DNA of 64,000 bases from Chlamydomonas reinhardtii (GCF_000002595.2 NC_057020.1:3203907-3267906); one strand, 5' to 3'; positions 1 to 12,590 are shown, counted from the first letter of the stretch. Translations and numbers: made by a program. The notes: generated from the letters alone by a model not told the origin.

Positions 1-2972
1 ATGTTCTCCGTGCTCACAACCAGCGCGTAGGTGGAGGGGTGCAGCTGCAGCAGCTGCTTGGCCAGGTCGATGGAGATGGGCGAAGCGGAGCAGCCCATGC
101 CGGCGAGGTTGTAGGACAGGATGCTGGAGCGCATTTTGAACTTGTTGATGATCATAGCCGTCAGCGAGGGCGTGGGGTTGAATAGAGAGCAGTTCAGCAC
201 CAGGACGCCAATCTGCGCGGCACGGGGTGGGGCAGGGTGAGTAGAAGCATGGGATGGGGCGCGATGCAGGGGCCAACTCCGGGTCGCACCCGCCGCCGTC
301 GTACCGCCTCGTACCGCCGCCGTCATACCCTACTCATTCCCCACAACAGCATCACTCACGCCGACACCCAGCCAGCTGCCCTCTCAGCCCCTACAACCCA
401 ACCTCCACCTGCACACACCTGCTTGGGGTGCACGCCCGTCCTCTGCAGCAGCTCCTCGATGATAGGGAACACCACCATCTCAAACTCCTTGCGCGCATTC
501 TCCATGGTGCACTCGGGCGGAACGGTCTGGACAGCTGCGAGCGACAATCGAGCGACAGGGAGCGGTTGAGGTGGCGGCTTGAGTGGGAAGTCCGCAAGAT
601 GCACCCCCGGTATGCACTCCAGACTGCAACTGGGGCGCGACTGCACCTCTGGAAGTGGGTGTGCCTGTTGTCCCGTTGACGTGGTTGGCCATGCTTGCGT
701 AGTGCATAAGGCCTTGCATGTGCACATGTGCAAGGTATTAACAGGCGGGAATGCGTCATGGTCTTGTGCGTCATGGTTCATGCATGGATGCTTGTTAGTT
801 GTGTACATGCCGGTTGGGTGCGGATGGAGGTATCTGTGTGCGAGGACTGGGTGTGACGAACGGCGCATGCTGTGGAGCACGTAGCGAACGCAGTGGGGCT
901 TTTCCAGAACACCAGACGCTACTAGACATGGTTGGGGTGGGTTGGATGCTCATGCCAAGCCCTGATGCAACCCGCCAGTACCAAGGCGCAAACGGATATG
1001 CTTCAGGCACATATGCATGCCGCTGACCCAGCCCGCGCTGACCCGTGTCCATGTCGCCGCTGTCCATCAGGCGCGCTGCTTCGAGACGGGTCGCTGCGTC
1101 CGCGGACGGATAGCCGGGGCTTCCAACGCTGCAACCGAGCCCTATGTACGGAGGGGGTCACATCGGCGGCCAGCGTCTTTGCTTGCTCTCGCACTCTCGC
1201 TCTCGGACGCGCACTCAACAAATTCGGAGGTGAGGGCTACTTGGGTTACTCGACTCCCTACGTGCCCGATTCCTTTCGTGCTGGCATAGTGATGAACACC
1301 TTGAGCCATGTGCGCTCACGCACAACTTGCAAGCATCGTGGTGGGCGCGTGCCACAACATAAGCTCTGGGACTGCGCCAGACGACATGCCCGAGTTCGCG
1401 CATGCACTAGGCATGCGCACTGGTGCCCCTCCCCCAACACAAGCACCCAAGTGCCCCGCTTAGCGAAGCCATTCGTCATCGTCCCATCGCTCTCTCACCA
1501 GGCGGCAGGTAGGTCTCCTGACCCAGGCCGGAGCGGGTCATGATCTTCTCCTGGAACTCCAGAGCCTCGTCCGTGAAGCGCTGTGTGTTGAGAAAACGCG
1601 ATCGAGTGAAACAAAATTATGGTGCTAGAACAGCAGACAAGAAGGGGGGGTCGCAGAAGCCGCTGTGCTAGTTGGTGACCAATCCATAGACAGACCGGAA
1701 ATGATGGGCAGCATCCATGCGAACCCTCGCAGCAGCCGTCTGTACATGGGGTCCAACGACCCGGCACCAGGGTCACTGTGGGCCGCTCCCCTCGCCGCTC
1801 CCAACAATCCAACTTCAGCCACAGCCCACCACCCATCCACCCGGCTAACACTCACCCCGCACTTGCGGGAGCCGGCCATGAAACGCGTGTAGGTAGCCAT
1901 CCAACTGCGTGGGTAAGCGGCGGGCGCACGTAGTCTCAGGGGCATCAAGAGGCGTTTGCGCTGCAACGGGAAGCACCAGCTGCGTGCTCGCCCACACGAT
2001 CGTCGCGAGTGACAACCTGCCGTCAAACTGAACTGTACGCAGCTCCTTCCGCAGATGCCCCACCCTGACTCGGATCCCCGCTCTGGCACTTGGTTTCTAC
2101 CTGTCAGGCGCGCGGTAGACCTGGAAGTCTACTAGGTAGACCGGGCGTGTCCGTAGGATGTAGTAGCTGATGACCACACCCATCAGCGCAGCTATCGTGG
2201 CGATGACCGTCACCTGCGCACGTCGTCAACGGCCAAGTATCGGTATGCTGAGGATGAACACGACGAGGATAGCGTGCACACGCCCCGGATATTGAGAGGG
2301 GTGCTTGAATACCCGGGCTGGCGGCACACGGGCCGATGCAGGGGTTGGCTAACAGCCCTGGCCCCTCCGCACCCCGGTCACACAGGACGTCGTGGGCATA
2401 TCCGCGCCGCCGGAAAGTGCAAATATCTTCTAATCAAAAGGCCCGGTAGTCGCCCATACACCGCTGCCGCCCACACGCCGACACAGCCTGCCGACAGCGC
2501 GCTGATGCGCACAAATGTGTTGGGAGCTGCTCACCAAGTTGAACGTCAGGTCGGTCTGCTTCGCGACGCCCACCAAGCGCGTCAGTTCGCCCGTCCGGTG
2601 CATGTTCACGAGCTCCAGCTGCACGCAAATGCAGGCAACTTCTTGAGTGAGGGGACGGCACATCCTAGGGGACGCGTCCGAGCTCCGGCTTTCCGCCGCG
2701 CGCGTACCAGGAGCATGCCCGCCAGCGGCACCAGAGCAATAGTCAAAACATAGGACATCAGGAACGTATAGCCGCGCTTGACATATTTGAACGCGACGCT
2801 GCGGCGGTAATCTGCGAGCGTTCAAGTTCAAGAATGTGACTTCACCCGCTGCTCGACGCGACCGCTTGCAGAGGAACGCACCAGGGAAGTTCAAGGCGCT
2901 CCTATGACCTCCATTTGTTGTCGTCACCGTCGCGGTGACCGCGGGCTGCGCGGGCTCGCCGTGCGCGGCCAT
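1..2972 (-). CDS. KCS: 3-ketoacyl-CoA synthase (FAE1/KCS type), partial
   Basis: Membrane condensing enzyme of the ER elongase that joins malonyl-CoA to a long-chain acyl-CoA to make very-long-chain fatty acids. Exons by splice phase: 2972-2882, 2811-2708, 2618-2535, 2213-2101, 1904-1856, 1580-1499, 534-419 and 212 to beyond the left edge. The start is ATG 2972 ([12 protein letters not shown]). In order the protein shows [15 protein letters not shown], a membrane segment ([19 protein letters not shown]), a second one before [11 protein letters not shown], then [33 protein letters not shown] and [18 protein letters not shown]. The Cys in GMGCSA is the family's nucleophile; the catalytic His and Asn lie off the window. 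The family identity is seen directly; substrate chain length cannot be read. It is divergent from the uL11m gene, 314 bp away. Confidence 0.93.
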
Positions 2973-3286
2973 TTCAGAACGTTTTCTATTACCCTCCCGT
3001 GTCAAGTTGACTAGTTCTTGCTAAGCACAGTGATCTGGAAGGATGTGGGGCTTTGGGGCTCTTGTGTGCATCGCGCGAGGCGGGGGAACTACCTGCATGG
3101 ACTTTCCGCGGCAAATGCCCCATGGTGGCTTACCTTACGCAGTTCCAGCGCCAACGCAGCCCGGTCACAGTTGCAAAGCTGCTGCTGACCCAAGTTCTAT
3201 CTGTATAACACCTGCACACCGAGTATCCGCTCAAAGCCCGCGCTTGCGACCCCTCATACTTGCGTCATCCAGACTCATCTTGCGAA
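2973..3286. promoter_or_regulatory. Divergent intergenic region between KCS and uL11m
   Basis: These 314 bp separate two start codons pointing away from each other, so both 5' UTRs and both promoters must fit here unless they overlap a gene. I see no convincing TATA box or named motif. Confidence 0.5.
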
Positions 3287-4008
3287 ATGGCAGCTAAACC
3301 AAGCGGACCCCGCACTTTGGTCAACACGATCAAGCTACTTGTGAATGCGGGAGCAGCTAAGCCAGCTCCTCCAGTTGGCCCCGCCCTCGGCCAAGCAGGG
3401 CTGAACATTATGGCGTTCTGCAAGGTGCGTGCGCGCCCGGCGGTTCCATGTTTGGTGCATTGTAATAGCTTCACATGCTCTGCATGAGCGCACCGCGGCC
3501 ATGCGTGACACTCACGTAGCTACGCGTGTCAAACCGTGTACCACCCGGCCGCAGGAGTTCAACGCGAAGACCGCCAACTACAAGGAGGGCACACTGCTGC
3601 GCGTTAAAGTGCGCGTCTTCAGCGACAAGTCTTACGAGTGGGACCTGAAGACACCGCCCAGCACCTGGCTTATCAAGAAGGCCGCAGGTGCGGTACTCGT
3701 CTTGTTTGCCCGCTTAACCGAAAGTCCGCTGCCCGCCCTCCCCGCTGTCACATCGCCAGCTAGCGACCGTGTGCCTGCCGATTGGTTGCGCTGACTTATC
3801 TCTTGCGGATCTTGCAGGCCTGGCGCGCGCCGCGGACCGGCCAGGGCACGAGCTGTCGGGCACAGTCTCTCTGAAGCACCTGTATGAGATCGCGCGCGTC
3901 AAGCAGCGGGACACACCCAACCTGCCTCTGCAGTCCATCGTTACGGCGCTGCTCAGCACCTGTCGCAGCATGGGTGTGCGCGTCGTGGCGCGCCCCGAGG
4001 AGGCGTGA
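3287..4008 (+). CDS. MRPL11: Mitochondrial ribosomal protein uL11m
   Basis: Large-subunit ribosomal protein that, with 23S-type rRNA, forms the GTPase-associated stalk base. Exons 3287-3424, 3555-3687 and 3818-4008 join in phase to 153 residues, a normal length for mitochondrial and bacterial L11. The N-terminal domain has the Pro-rich signature around [20 protein letters not shown]; the second exon gives [19 protein letters not shown] and the third the RNA-binding C-terminal domain with [16 protein letters not shown] and [13 protein letters not shown]. There is no long N-terminal extension, which fits the mitochondrial form ([19 protein letters not shown]) better than a plastid one with a long transit peptide; that choice is inference. 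A TGTAA at 4886-4890 could be the poly(A) signal, giving a long 3' UTR. Confidence 0.93.
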
Positions 4009-5637
4009 GCGACGGCAGCCTCCCCTTTCCCCACCTCATTCGCAAGGCACTGCACAGCTTTGGCCCGCTGCAGGGGCGCCCGCTACGTTGGCAGTCCCCA
4101 CGGCATGCTGTTGGCAGTCCAGGTGATGGCGTTCCTCAACGCCAGAACTTCCGCGGCTTGCGCGTGCCCTGCCTGCGCGCCGCAGTGTCCCGGTGGCCCG
4201 CGCTCCCGCCTGCCACCGCGTGCGGCCTTGCCTGCAGCGGATGGCGGCGGCTGTCCTGCGGACGCTTCTCACGCCCAACTTTCAGCAAGCAGTGGGATGC
4301 GGCTTCCCATACAAGCCAGCCGGACGCACCCGTATCACAGCTAAGGGCGCCAGTTGGTGGTAGTCTGGCCCGTCCTGCACGCCCCCTGGTCGAGGTCATG
4401 CGCCGTGTATGCACCCGCTTCCGTGGAGGTGGACACCTCTAGTAGCTTCGGGCGTTCACAGCATCGGCAGTGGGTCATAGGCTGTATGCGGATGGCATTG
4501 CTGTCCGTGCTACTTCATTGACGCCCTGGCCGTAGGGGCCTGGGTCTGCTCGCCCTGCCCCGCGCGGCTGGCAGGTCCGTTGCCGCTCTTGGGGGGGCAG
4601 CTAGGACATAGATGGTTGGACGAGGCGCATGCCTGTGGGTGTACGCAGGATGCCTGATGACGATTGCTTACACTCGGCTACACTGGTGTGGTTCTGGTGC
4701 TGCGTCACCCGTTTAGTCGCAGTTGCGGTGCAAGGGGCTGTCGTGAGCTGGCGCATCTGTCGTGCATCGTGAGCCTCGGGCTCCCGAACATGCATTGCAT
4801 GTAACCACTTGCACCGCTTGCACCAAGATGCGCTTGCAGTGCAGCGTGCGACAATCGGATTGGCAAACTGAAGTCGTCCAGAAAATGTAATGGTGCATCT
4901 GGAAAGTGGGCATGAATGTGCTGAGACAGGGCAAGTGGGTGCATGGCCCGCTGCGTGCAATCACTCAGCCCGCACGCAACACATACTGCAGCCGCGGCCG
5001 TTGCACATAGGTTGCAGGCGTGTTGCCGTGTAGCGAAAGAGGTTACATGCAAGGTGACGGTCATGGACAGAGTTAGAGCCCCAAAGACGTACGAAGCACG
5101 TAAGCATCTTCGATAAGCATACCCGCAGAGGGAACCCTTAACACGCTGCGCCTCACTGAGATGGAAGCTCCCACCAAACGGCTCACTACAAACGCACTTC
5201 ACAGCACCGTGGCCTCCTGGGTCCCCCCTATCGCCCAGGGGCCGCGCGCCACCCGCACTGAGCCGCCAGCATCCAGCGACGGGACCGCCTTCGCCCCATG
5301 CGTTGTGACCACTTGGGATCGGTGGCGGGATGTACGGGGGCATATTTACAAAAACTCTCTTCTCTGGCCATACGCGCCGCCGCCCTGCTGCAAAGCACCT
5401 GCAGCAGCAGCGCCGGCGGCAGCACCTGCCGCCGCCGCTGCCGCCGCCGCTGCCGCCGCCGCTCGCAGCGCTGCGCCGGGCGCGCGCGCCTGCGTCCTCC
5501 TCCACCTCCTCCGCCGCTCCCGTCCTGGCGTGCGCCGCCTCCTGGTCCACCGCCAGGGTCGGGGCTACGTACGCATCACACCTGCTTGCCAACGCCGCTT
5601 CGGCCCTACAGCGCACAGGCCCCTGCCCCACCAACAA
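4009..5637. other. Convergent 3' UTR region
   Basis: No coding exon is recognised between the stop of uL11m and the stop of the opposite-strand methyltransferase. A TGTAA at 4886-4890 (+) and its complement at 5346-5350 (-) are candidate poly(A) signals for the two genes. Open frames here are GC-rich shadows. Confidence 0.5.
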
Positions 5638-7377
5638 CTAGCTCTCCCAGTACCCATCATCGGCGTATGCGTCTGGAACATTGGCAGCTGGCGGCATCGC
5701 GTCGGCTGCTGCCGGAGCGGCCGCCGGCGTAGCGGTGCCTGCCGTCCTGCGCCTGTCGGTGGCCCGCGCACGGGCAGACCCTAAGGCCGCGGCGGCCGCT
5801 GAAGCTGCGACAGGACGGAAGGTCGCACGCGGCGAGCTCTGCTGCCCATCGCTATCCTGCTGGCCGTGTCCCCGGGGCGTGAGCACTCGCCTGGGCGCCC
5901 CCTGCTCCTGCTCCTCCTGCTCCTCCCGCACCTCATCCGCGGCGCTGTCATGGGGCCTGCTGGTCGCCGCCGCGGTGGCCGCCGCTGCCTCATCATCGCC
6001 GGCGCGGGAAGCAGCGCCACGCCTGTCTCGTCCAGACGCCTCCACTGGCGCGAACCGGGGCCCGGCAGCGGCTGCCGCGCGGCTCGCGAGGTCGCGTATC
6101 TGGTACCCGGCCACCTGTTGCCGTGTTGCGCGGGTGGAGCAAGGCGCATGAGCAGTGGGAAGGAAGGGTCAGGCAGTTTGTTTCAGTCCCAAATGGGACA
6201 CGCGCTCTGCAAGCCACGAGAATTGGTGCAATCGTGCGCACAACAGGTGCTCTTAAAACACAACGGTAGGGCTGTTTAGGCAGGCGCCTGCGTGTGCGCA
6301 CCTGAACCTCCATTCCACTGAGGGTCAGGCGGTGCTTGGACTGCGGCTTGAGCTTCAGGTACTTGAAGGGGTCGGGGTTGCCGGAGATAACGGAGGCGGA
6401 TGCGCCTGCACACAGCACAAACGGCACACGCAGCATCTTGCACATTGTGTTCCGAGGCCGGGGGGAGGTTGTAGCCGTCCATGTGGAGAACAGAGTGATG
6501 ACATGACAAATATGAAGTGCTGACTTCTGACGGGGGTGGTGCGGGGACGAAGCGTACACGGCCATTTGCAGGCTGCCCAGTCCTTCCTCAGACCGCGGCC
6601 CGGCTCCCATAACATTCTCCGTGAAGCCGCGGCACAGCTCACCTGGGCACTGCCGGTATAGGAACCCGTCCAGGCTCTTCCACGCCGCAGCCAGGAACGC
6701 GTCCTCGCCCTCAGGTGACGGCGCGACCGCCGCCGCTGCCGGCCCTGCACGCTCGTACCGCCCCCTGAAACTGCCCCCACTGGCACTCCCGCCGAACTCC
6801 TCCTCAGCCTCCGCCTCCTCCCCATCGCCGCCCTCGCCCCAGTCGTCGCGACCCTCCGACCATACCCTCCTGCTCCTGCTACTGCCGCTGCTGCTGCTGC
6901 TGCTGCCGCTGCTGCCGTCTAGGCGGGAGCCCCAGGGCGGGTTGCACACCACGTGTGTGGGCGGCTCCGGCAGTTCCACCTGCCCGCAGTCCGCCAGGCT
7001 GAGCTCCAGCATGTTGTACACACCCGCCTTGCGCGCTTGCCGCTCCGCTAGACCAAGGGCGCCCTGCAGGCGGTGGCAAAGCACAGGGCGGCCACGTGAG
7101 CACGTGGGGACACCCACAGGCAGTAATACAAGTTGTACTCGTTGCACGCGCAATGTCAGTTCCAACCAACATTTCACCACATCACGACAAACACCACGGG
7201 TAGCGCGGGCCCCGCCCCACCTCGTGAACGTCGATGCCAACGAGGCGGCCGCGCCATGGCGGCCGCACGCGCGCCCTCGCCGCCTCCACCTGCTCCGTCC
7301 AGGCCGCTGAGTCGTAGTCGCCCCAGTGCTGGAACGGCCAGGCGCCCTCGGCCAGCGGAGCCTCGCGCCTCGTGCCG

Positions 7378-7409
<32 letters not shown>

Positions 7410-10064
7410 AGGCGCAGAGGAGCCTGAGGAGCTCGAGGAGGCCGTGGGAGCGGGGGGCAGCTTGAGGGAGCGCGTGAGCCCCGGGGCGATGTCGCGCGCC
7501 ATGAGCGCCGCTTCAATCAGCAGAGTGCCTGAGCCGCACATGGGGTCAGCCAGGACCAGGCCTGTGTGCAGTGGTGGCAGTATCGCGATGTGAGATGTTT
7601 CGGTAATTCAGTTTAAGGATCGTATGGAAGTAAACTGGTGGTCGGTTGTGGGGCTTGGGTTTGAGCGCTTGTGCCCACTGCACGGCACCCGGAGCCGGTG
7701 TAGCTTATAGCATGAGCCCCAACCCAACGCCAGTGCTGGAAGCAGGTGGCCTCGCCCTTACCCTCGCCGTCTCCTGCCTCCTCCAGCGCCTGGCGCCAGC
7801 CCGACATGAGCAGAACGCCCGCTGCCGCCGCCTCATTCAGCGCCGCGCGGTGCATCACATCCCGGTAGCCGCGCCTGCAGAGTGGGGCACACAAGGGGCG
7901 GCGCGATGGGCGCAGCGGCAAGTGTGGGCTGGTGGTGACAGGGGCAGGGGAGATGACCAGGAGCTGGATGGGAGCTGGGTGTACACTAGGCGGGATCAGC
8001 GCACGCATCGCAGGTGCGGAGCTGCAGTAGCCAACATGTTTTACCGCGCCCACTGCCTCACTCACCGGTGCAGCGACTCGCCGCTCATGTCACGATACAC
8101 CTGGAAGCACCGAAGCGAAGACGTGTGGCCATACGAAGATGAGGAATTCTACATGGCGTGTGGACAGCCGGCTGCCACGGCAGCGCCCCCGCCGCCCTTG
8201 GTCTCGCTTAAGTTGGGATTGACATGCACCGCTCGCCATCCCCAAACCCCTACCCTCCGCCATCGACGCGCCGCTAGCCCCAGCCCCACCTTGATGTGGT
8301 CCTTGTAGCAGGTGACGTACAAGGGCACGTCCGCCACCTTGCCCTTCTCAGGCGGCGCCGGCTTGTCCGACCTGCCGCCACAACACAGAGGGCCAAACCA
8401 AACCACCACTACTCGGCTCGACAACATCATGTTCGCTTGTGTTGCGCTTTTTCAAGCACGTCGATCACTGTGCAACACTGCTCGCAGGCGCCAGATGCTG
8501 CCGGCGGCTCCCAGGCACGCTCTCCTGGCGCTTACGCACGGCAGGCACCCCGCCCCGTCCCGCCGCGCCGCGCCCCTAGCCCTAGCCCTGACTGCCGCGC
8601 TTGTTCGCCGCTCCTGCACCGCTCCTACCTGTGCTGCCGGATGTTGTCGCACACGGCGTCTTTGACACGCGACCAGACCAGCTGCGTGGTGGAGATGTCG
8701 GTGCAGCTCCACTGCGTGGCGGTGGGAGGGCGGGGCCGCGCTCTGTCGGATCACAGGGGCTCGCCGAATTCCGTAGCTGCATCCCCAGAACCCGGGCTGG
8801 TACAATGGGCGCACCATGGTACGCGTGTGCGGCAGAATTTTACAGCCCCTTACACCGTGATCAGAAGAGACGCGCGGGCGCCGCACGTAGCCGATGCAGA
8901 CGTCAGGCCCGCCCCGAAGCCATGGCCGCCGTGCAGCACCCCACCCGCCCATCCGCCCACCCACCAGGCGCGGCTCCACGCTGAATGAGGCGCCGCGCGG
9001 GATGATGTCGTGCCAGGGCGCCGCCTCATACACCATGTCGTACAGCTGCGGTGTGGCGCAGGCGATGAGCGTGTGTTGTGTATGGTTGTGTCGTTGAAAG
9101 TCCAGTCCGGGCATGCGTGCACCCGGCTGAGCCACGACCAGTCACGACATGGCTGGCCTATGCATGCGGGCACAGGCGTGTGTGCACACATCCTTACCAA
9201 CCGCGGCGCCAACCGACACGCCTTCGCCCTCAACAATCCCCTGTGCCAACCGGGCCCCAGCACCCCTGGCACCCCCACGCCGCCGCCGCCTGCGCCGCCA
9301 CCTCACCGCCTGTCCTCCCCGCTTCCCCGCTTGTGGGTCAGCCCCCAGCTCCCCCTCTGCCAACAGCGCCATCACGCGGATGGCAGCGCGCAGGTGCAGG
9401 TTCGCGGCGTAGCCGTCCGACAGCCGCCGCGCGCTGTGGGCACCGACACCACAGGGAGGGTGCGAGGGGTGCGAGTGGGCGCTGGGGCAAATGCACTGAG
9501 CGCACTTGGAGAATCGGCCAAAGTGAGGGCTTTAGGCGAAGTATAGAACCACATGTCAGAGTCAACGAAGATGGCAGGGGGGCGCAGGCGTGGCCCCGCA
9601 GCGGCCTAGAAGCCTGGAGCCGTCCTCGCCCCAGTCCCGTCCGATACTGGACTCACACAAACGACACTCCGGCCCTGCCGGGCTCCACGCCCCTGAACCC
9701 CAGTGACAACAGCTCATTGGCCACCACCTGGGGGGCAGGCGGTGGAGAAGACATGAGCCACAGAAGACGGTTGGAGTTGATGGGGCATGTTTTGCGTTCC
9801 GCTCATGCACCCGCCGTGGACGCAGACAGTCAGGTGCGGGCGCCGCACCTGCTCCAGGCCCGGGTGGCAGGTGGCGAAGAAGGATACCCAGCCGCTGGGC
9901 GTTGCGCTGGGCGCAGACTCTTCACCCCTTGGTTGCGAGCGCAGAAGCTGGGGACTGGCTCCCCTGCGGTGCCCTCCAGCGGCTGGCCGGAGTGCCTGGC
10001 GGCAAACCATGCTCCGCCCGGCGTGCTGCCTCCCCAGGAGCGAAGACATTCCCGTTCTAAGCAT
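5638..10064 (-). CDS. THUMP-domain RlmL-type rRNA (guanine-N2)-methyltransferase, organelle-targeted
   Basis: SAM-dependent methyltransferase of the RlmL/YcbY class, which in bacteria makes m2G in 23S rRNA. Twelve exons keep phase: 10064-9849, 9727-9657, 9433-9307, 9045-8965, 8711-8629, 8371-8290, 8100-8066, 7874-7762, 7561-7221, 7063-6643, 6405-6302, 6114-5638 (716 residues). The first ~60 residues are Arg/Ser/Ala-rich, as in transit peptides. THUMP part: [62 protein letters not shown]. Linker: [14 protein letters not shown]. Rossmann part: [20 protein letters not shown], then [11 protein letters not shown] (the NPPY motif as NPPW), and [10 protein letters not shown] near the end. Insertions rich in Gly, Ser and acidic residues flank the catalytic motifs, and the last exon (~159 codons) is low complexity. 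Bacterial RlmL carries a second RlmK domain; none is seen here. Plastid versus mitochondrion is not settled. Confidence 0.88.
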
Positions 10065-10589
10065 TTTAGGACTAACGGTCACGAATACTGGGCAGACCGC
10101 GCTTCGTAGAAATTAACTCTCGTGACTTTGCGGCGGCCGAGCTGGCCGCAGGACTGGCGAACGGAGTTATGCAACAAATATTTTGAGTTAAGTAATTATG
10201 GCATTCTACAAAGGGCAGAGACTAGGTCCTCAATGAGGCGCTCCGTCAGAAAGCGGTTTCACGAGGTGGCGGGAATGCGGTCCAATATGATGCAAACCCT
10301 ATTCAGCAGGTCACAATGCAAGTGGGAATTGGGCAACATTGCAACTGTCAGCCCTCAATCGCTGTCCGACTCTCACAACCCCAACCGCGCGGTGCGCAAG
10401 CTTGAGCGTGCCGCGCCCTGCATCGCGGACCCCAGGACGCTACTGTGCTTTGGTCCACATGTGTGTGTTTAAGCAGCTTTGATGGCCATCACATGCGTCT
10501 GGGGCGTTGCGCGAGTGCCGGTTGGCAACGTCGGGGTACAGTAGGTAGGGGCCGCGCTCAACGCCAGCACTACCAATGGTATTATTGAA

Positions 10590-10960
10590 CTACTTATCTG
10601 GTTCCGCGCGCCAGTAGTCTTCCATGTGCCGGATTGGGGTTGTCGGGATGGGCAGCGCGGTGGGCGGTCTAACAGAAGAGTGTCGCCCTGATTGTTATCT
10701 GCAGCTGCGCTCGCGTGCTAGAGCTCATCCGACTGCGCTTCATCCATCTGGCCAGTCGGCACCTAGCGTTAGCCTCACCTATCTGGCGCGTTGGGCGTGT
10801 AGAGCATCAAAGCATCGTTCGTCGCTTCTACGAGAAAGTACCCGTTTGATATCGTGACCATATCCACCGGGTTTACGTTGATCAGTCTTTGCTTGCGCAG
10901 CAGCGCATCGTCCCGCAACCAAACCTTGCTGGCGCGGGAGCTCAGTAGCGAAATGGCTGG
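10590..10960 (-). CDS. Unidentified small gene, C-terminal exons
   Basis: Two exons join in phase across a consensus intron: one from about 10960 down to 10779 and a last exon 10668-10590. The donor is AG|GTGAGG, the acceptor TGTTAG, and the phase-2 junction rebuilds an Arg codon. The chain reads KVWLRDDALLRKQRLINVNP, then MVTISNGYFLVEATNDALML, YTPNAPDRPPTALPIPTTPI and RHMEDYWRAEPDK before the stop at 10592-10590. This looks like real protein rather than a GC shadow: mixed composition and a clean splice. The 5' end is not resolved; the frame stays open upstream but shows no convincing ATG, and an internal ATG precedes VTISNGYF. I do not recognise the family. It lies between the divergent starts at 10064 and 11267. 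Confidence 0.5.
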
Positions 10961-11266
10961 TGAGTGGCCATCGTGGGCGGTGCAAGCGCTGCTGTTGATG
11001 GACAAGGTGCTGCTTTGGGTGTTTCCGGGGTATCCAGGGCGTCGGTTAGCGGCCACTCGCCAATGCGCGGACAATCACACCGCCACAACCAACCTCGTTC
11101 GAATCCGAATCTGAGCGACGCTGGACCACAACTACGAGCAAAGGCTGTGATAACTAGGCTGTGCTAGGGCACCGCACACCCACTTCTCGCACCGTATATG
11201 CAAATTGCTTGTTCACGCGCTCTACACACGCCCGCGGCTAACTTTCGTCCGGCAGGCAAGAGCACG

Positions 11267-12590
11267 ATGGCCCTTGCTTGGGCACTTGTAGCGGCCATTC
11301 TCCTGGCCTCCGGTCCTGCCGAGGCCGCACGCAAAGCTTTCCTCAGCGACCTCGAGGCGAGCAGCAGTCAGGCAGCTGCCAGCAGGAGCGGGCGCCGCCT
11401 GCTGCACTCTGAAATTCCGGAGGGTGCTGATGTGGAGATTCTCGACAGCGCGGACTACGATGTTATCGAGGTCCTGAGCGCCGCGTATGATCCCATGATT
11501 GGTGAGTCCCCTAGTTTTACTCTTGCTCGAACGCGGCTCACGCAGCATCGTAGGGCTCGCGAAGCTTGCCAGGGTTGCTTGACATGGGCAGTCCATTTTG
11601 CTGGTTGGCCGCGAGGGTGTTGCACCTGGCGTGGAGTGCGGCGAGCTCGGGGGTCCGGCTTCCAGCGGCTGCCGCGCGGGGCTTCGTATGCTCGGCGTTA
11701 TGTGAACGCCCCGCATTCAGCACAGCGGTTCGTTACAGATTGCGAGGTCGGGGGTGACAGAGGGAAGCGCTTGCTCAGCACCGGCCGTGGGGCTGTGCGC
11801 TGGCTTCAAATCCGAAGGCCTTGGTCTGGCGTGCCTTTGACCGGCTCCGAACTCCTCACTGTTGCTCCTCCCCAGGCGCATACGGCGGCTATGGCGTGTA
11901 CGGATACTATGGCAACTTCTATGGCGTATATGGCTCTTACGCTGGTGACTTTTTTGTGGACTACATGTCTGAGCTTACCGACGAGGAGATCTTCGCTGAG
12001 CTGGACAAAGGCGAGCTGAACCCTGCCGGCGGGCAGCTTCCGGGCGGCCACCGCCGCAGCCTGCTGCAGCACCACATGGGCGACGGCCACGATCACGGCC
12101 ACGGCTACATGGGGCAGGAGGTCCCCGTCGAGGACGCTGAGCTGCTGGACTGGCCGTTCGAGGTTACTGACTACGGCGCTGCCTTCGACGTCTTCGACAA
12201 CGGTATGGGCAGCTACGGCATCTACTCTGGCTACGCCTATGGCTCGTACAGCGGCATGACCTCGGTAAGAAGATATACGTGCGCTGTGGAAACGCCGGAG
12301 GAGCCATGAGTCCCATAAGGACGCAGTGCGGAGAGGGAGCGTTGCAGCGTTTCTGGGGATCGCCCGTCCCATCGCCCGCTGACAGATTGCTGTAATGTGC
12401 CTTGTCGCTTTGTGTCCTGTAGGTCTACGGCGGCTACTACGGCGGCGAATGGTGGCTGGACGCCGAGGGCGTGTGGCAGCACGTGGAGGAGATGGGCACG
12501 GCCGCGTGGCTGCTGGACGACGCAGTGCAGCAGGCCGCTGAGGAGGACCTGGCGGCGAACATTGCCGAGGCCGGCAACATGCACATGTAA
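11267..12590 (+). CDS. Secreted acidic Gly/Tyr-rich protein with RR(S)LL motifs
   Basis: Not recognised as a known family. Exons 11267-11501, 11876-12264 and 12423-12590 keep phase and give 263 residues. The first ~22 residues are a classic signal peptide (MALAWALVAAILLASGPAEA). SGRRLLHSE follows at about residue 45 and HRRSLLQHH in the middle; RR(S)LL motifs are common in extracellular Chlamydomonas proteins and may be processing sites. Exon 2 opens with a Gly/Tyr run (GAYGGYGVYGYYGNFYGVYG), then an acidic stretch (YMSELTDEEIFAELDKGELN), a His/Gly patch (HMGDGHDHGHGYMG) and another Gly/Tyr run. Exon 3 begins VYGGYYGGEWWLDAEGVW and ends in an acidic Ala-rich helix. No Cys-rich or enzymatic domain is visible. 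A cell-wall, matrix or metal-binding role is speculation. Confidence 0.8.

Noticed and set aside
10122-10472. 116-codon open frame on the plus strand upstream of the small unidentified gene
   Set aside because: No splice or family support, and it overlaps the region explained by minus-strand exons and the methyltransferase 5' region.
11088-11115. tRNA-like T-loop word (GTTCGAATCC)
   Set aside because: No cloverleaf with acceptor and anticodon stems could be folded around it.
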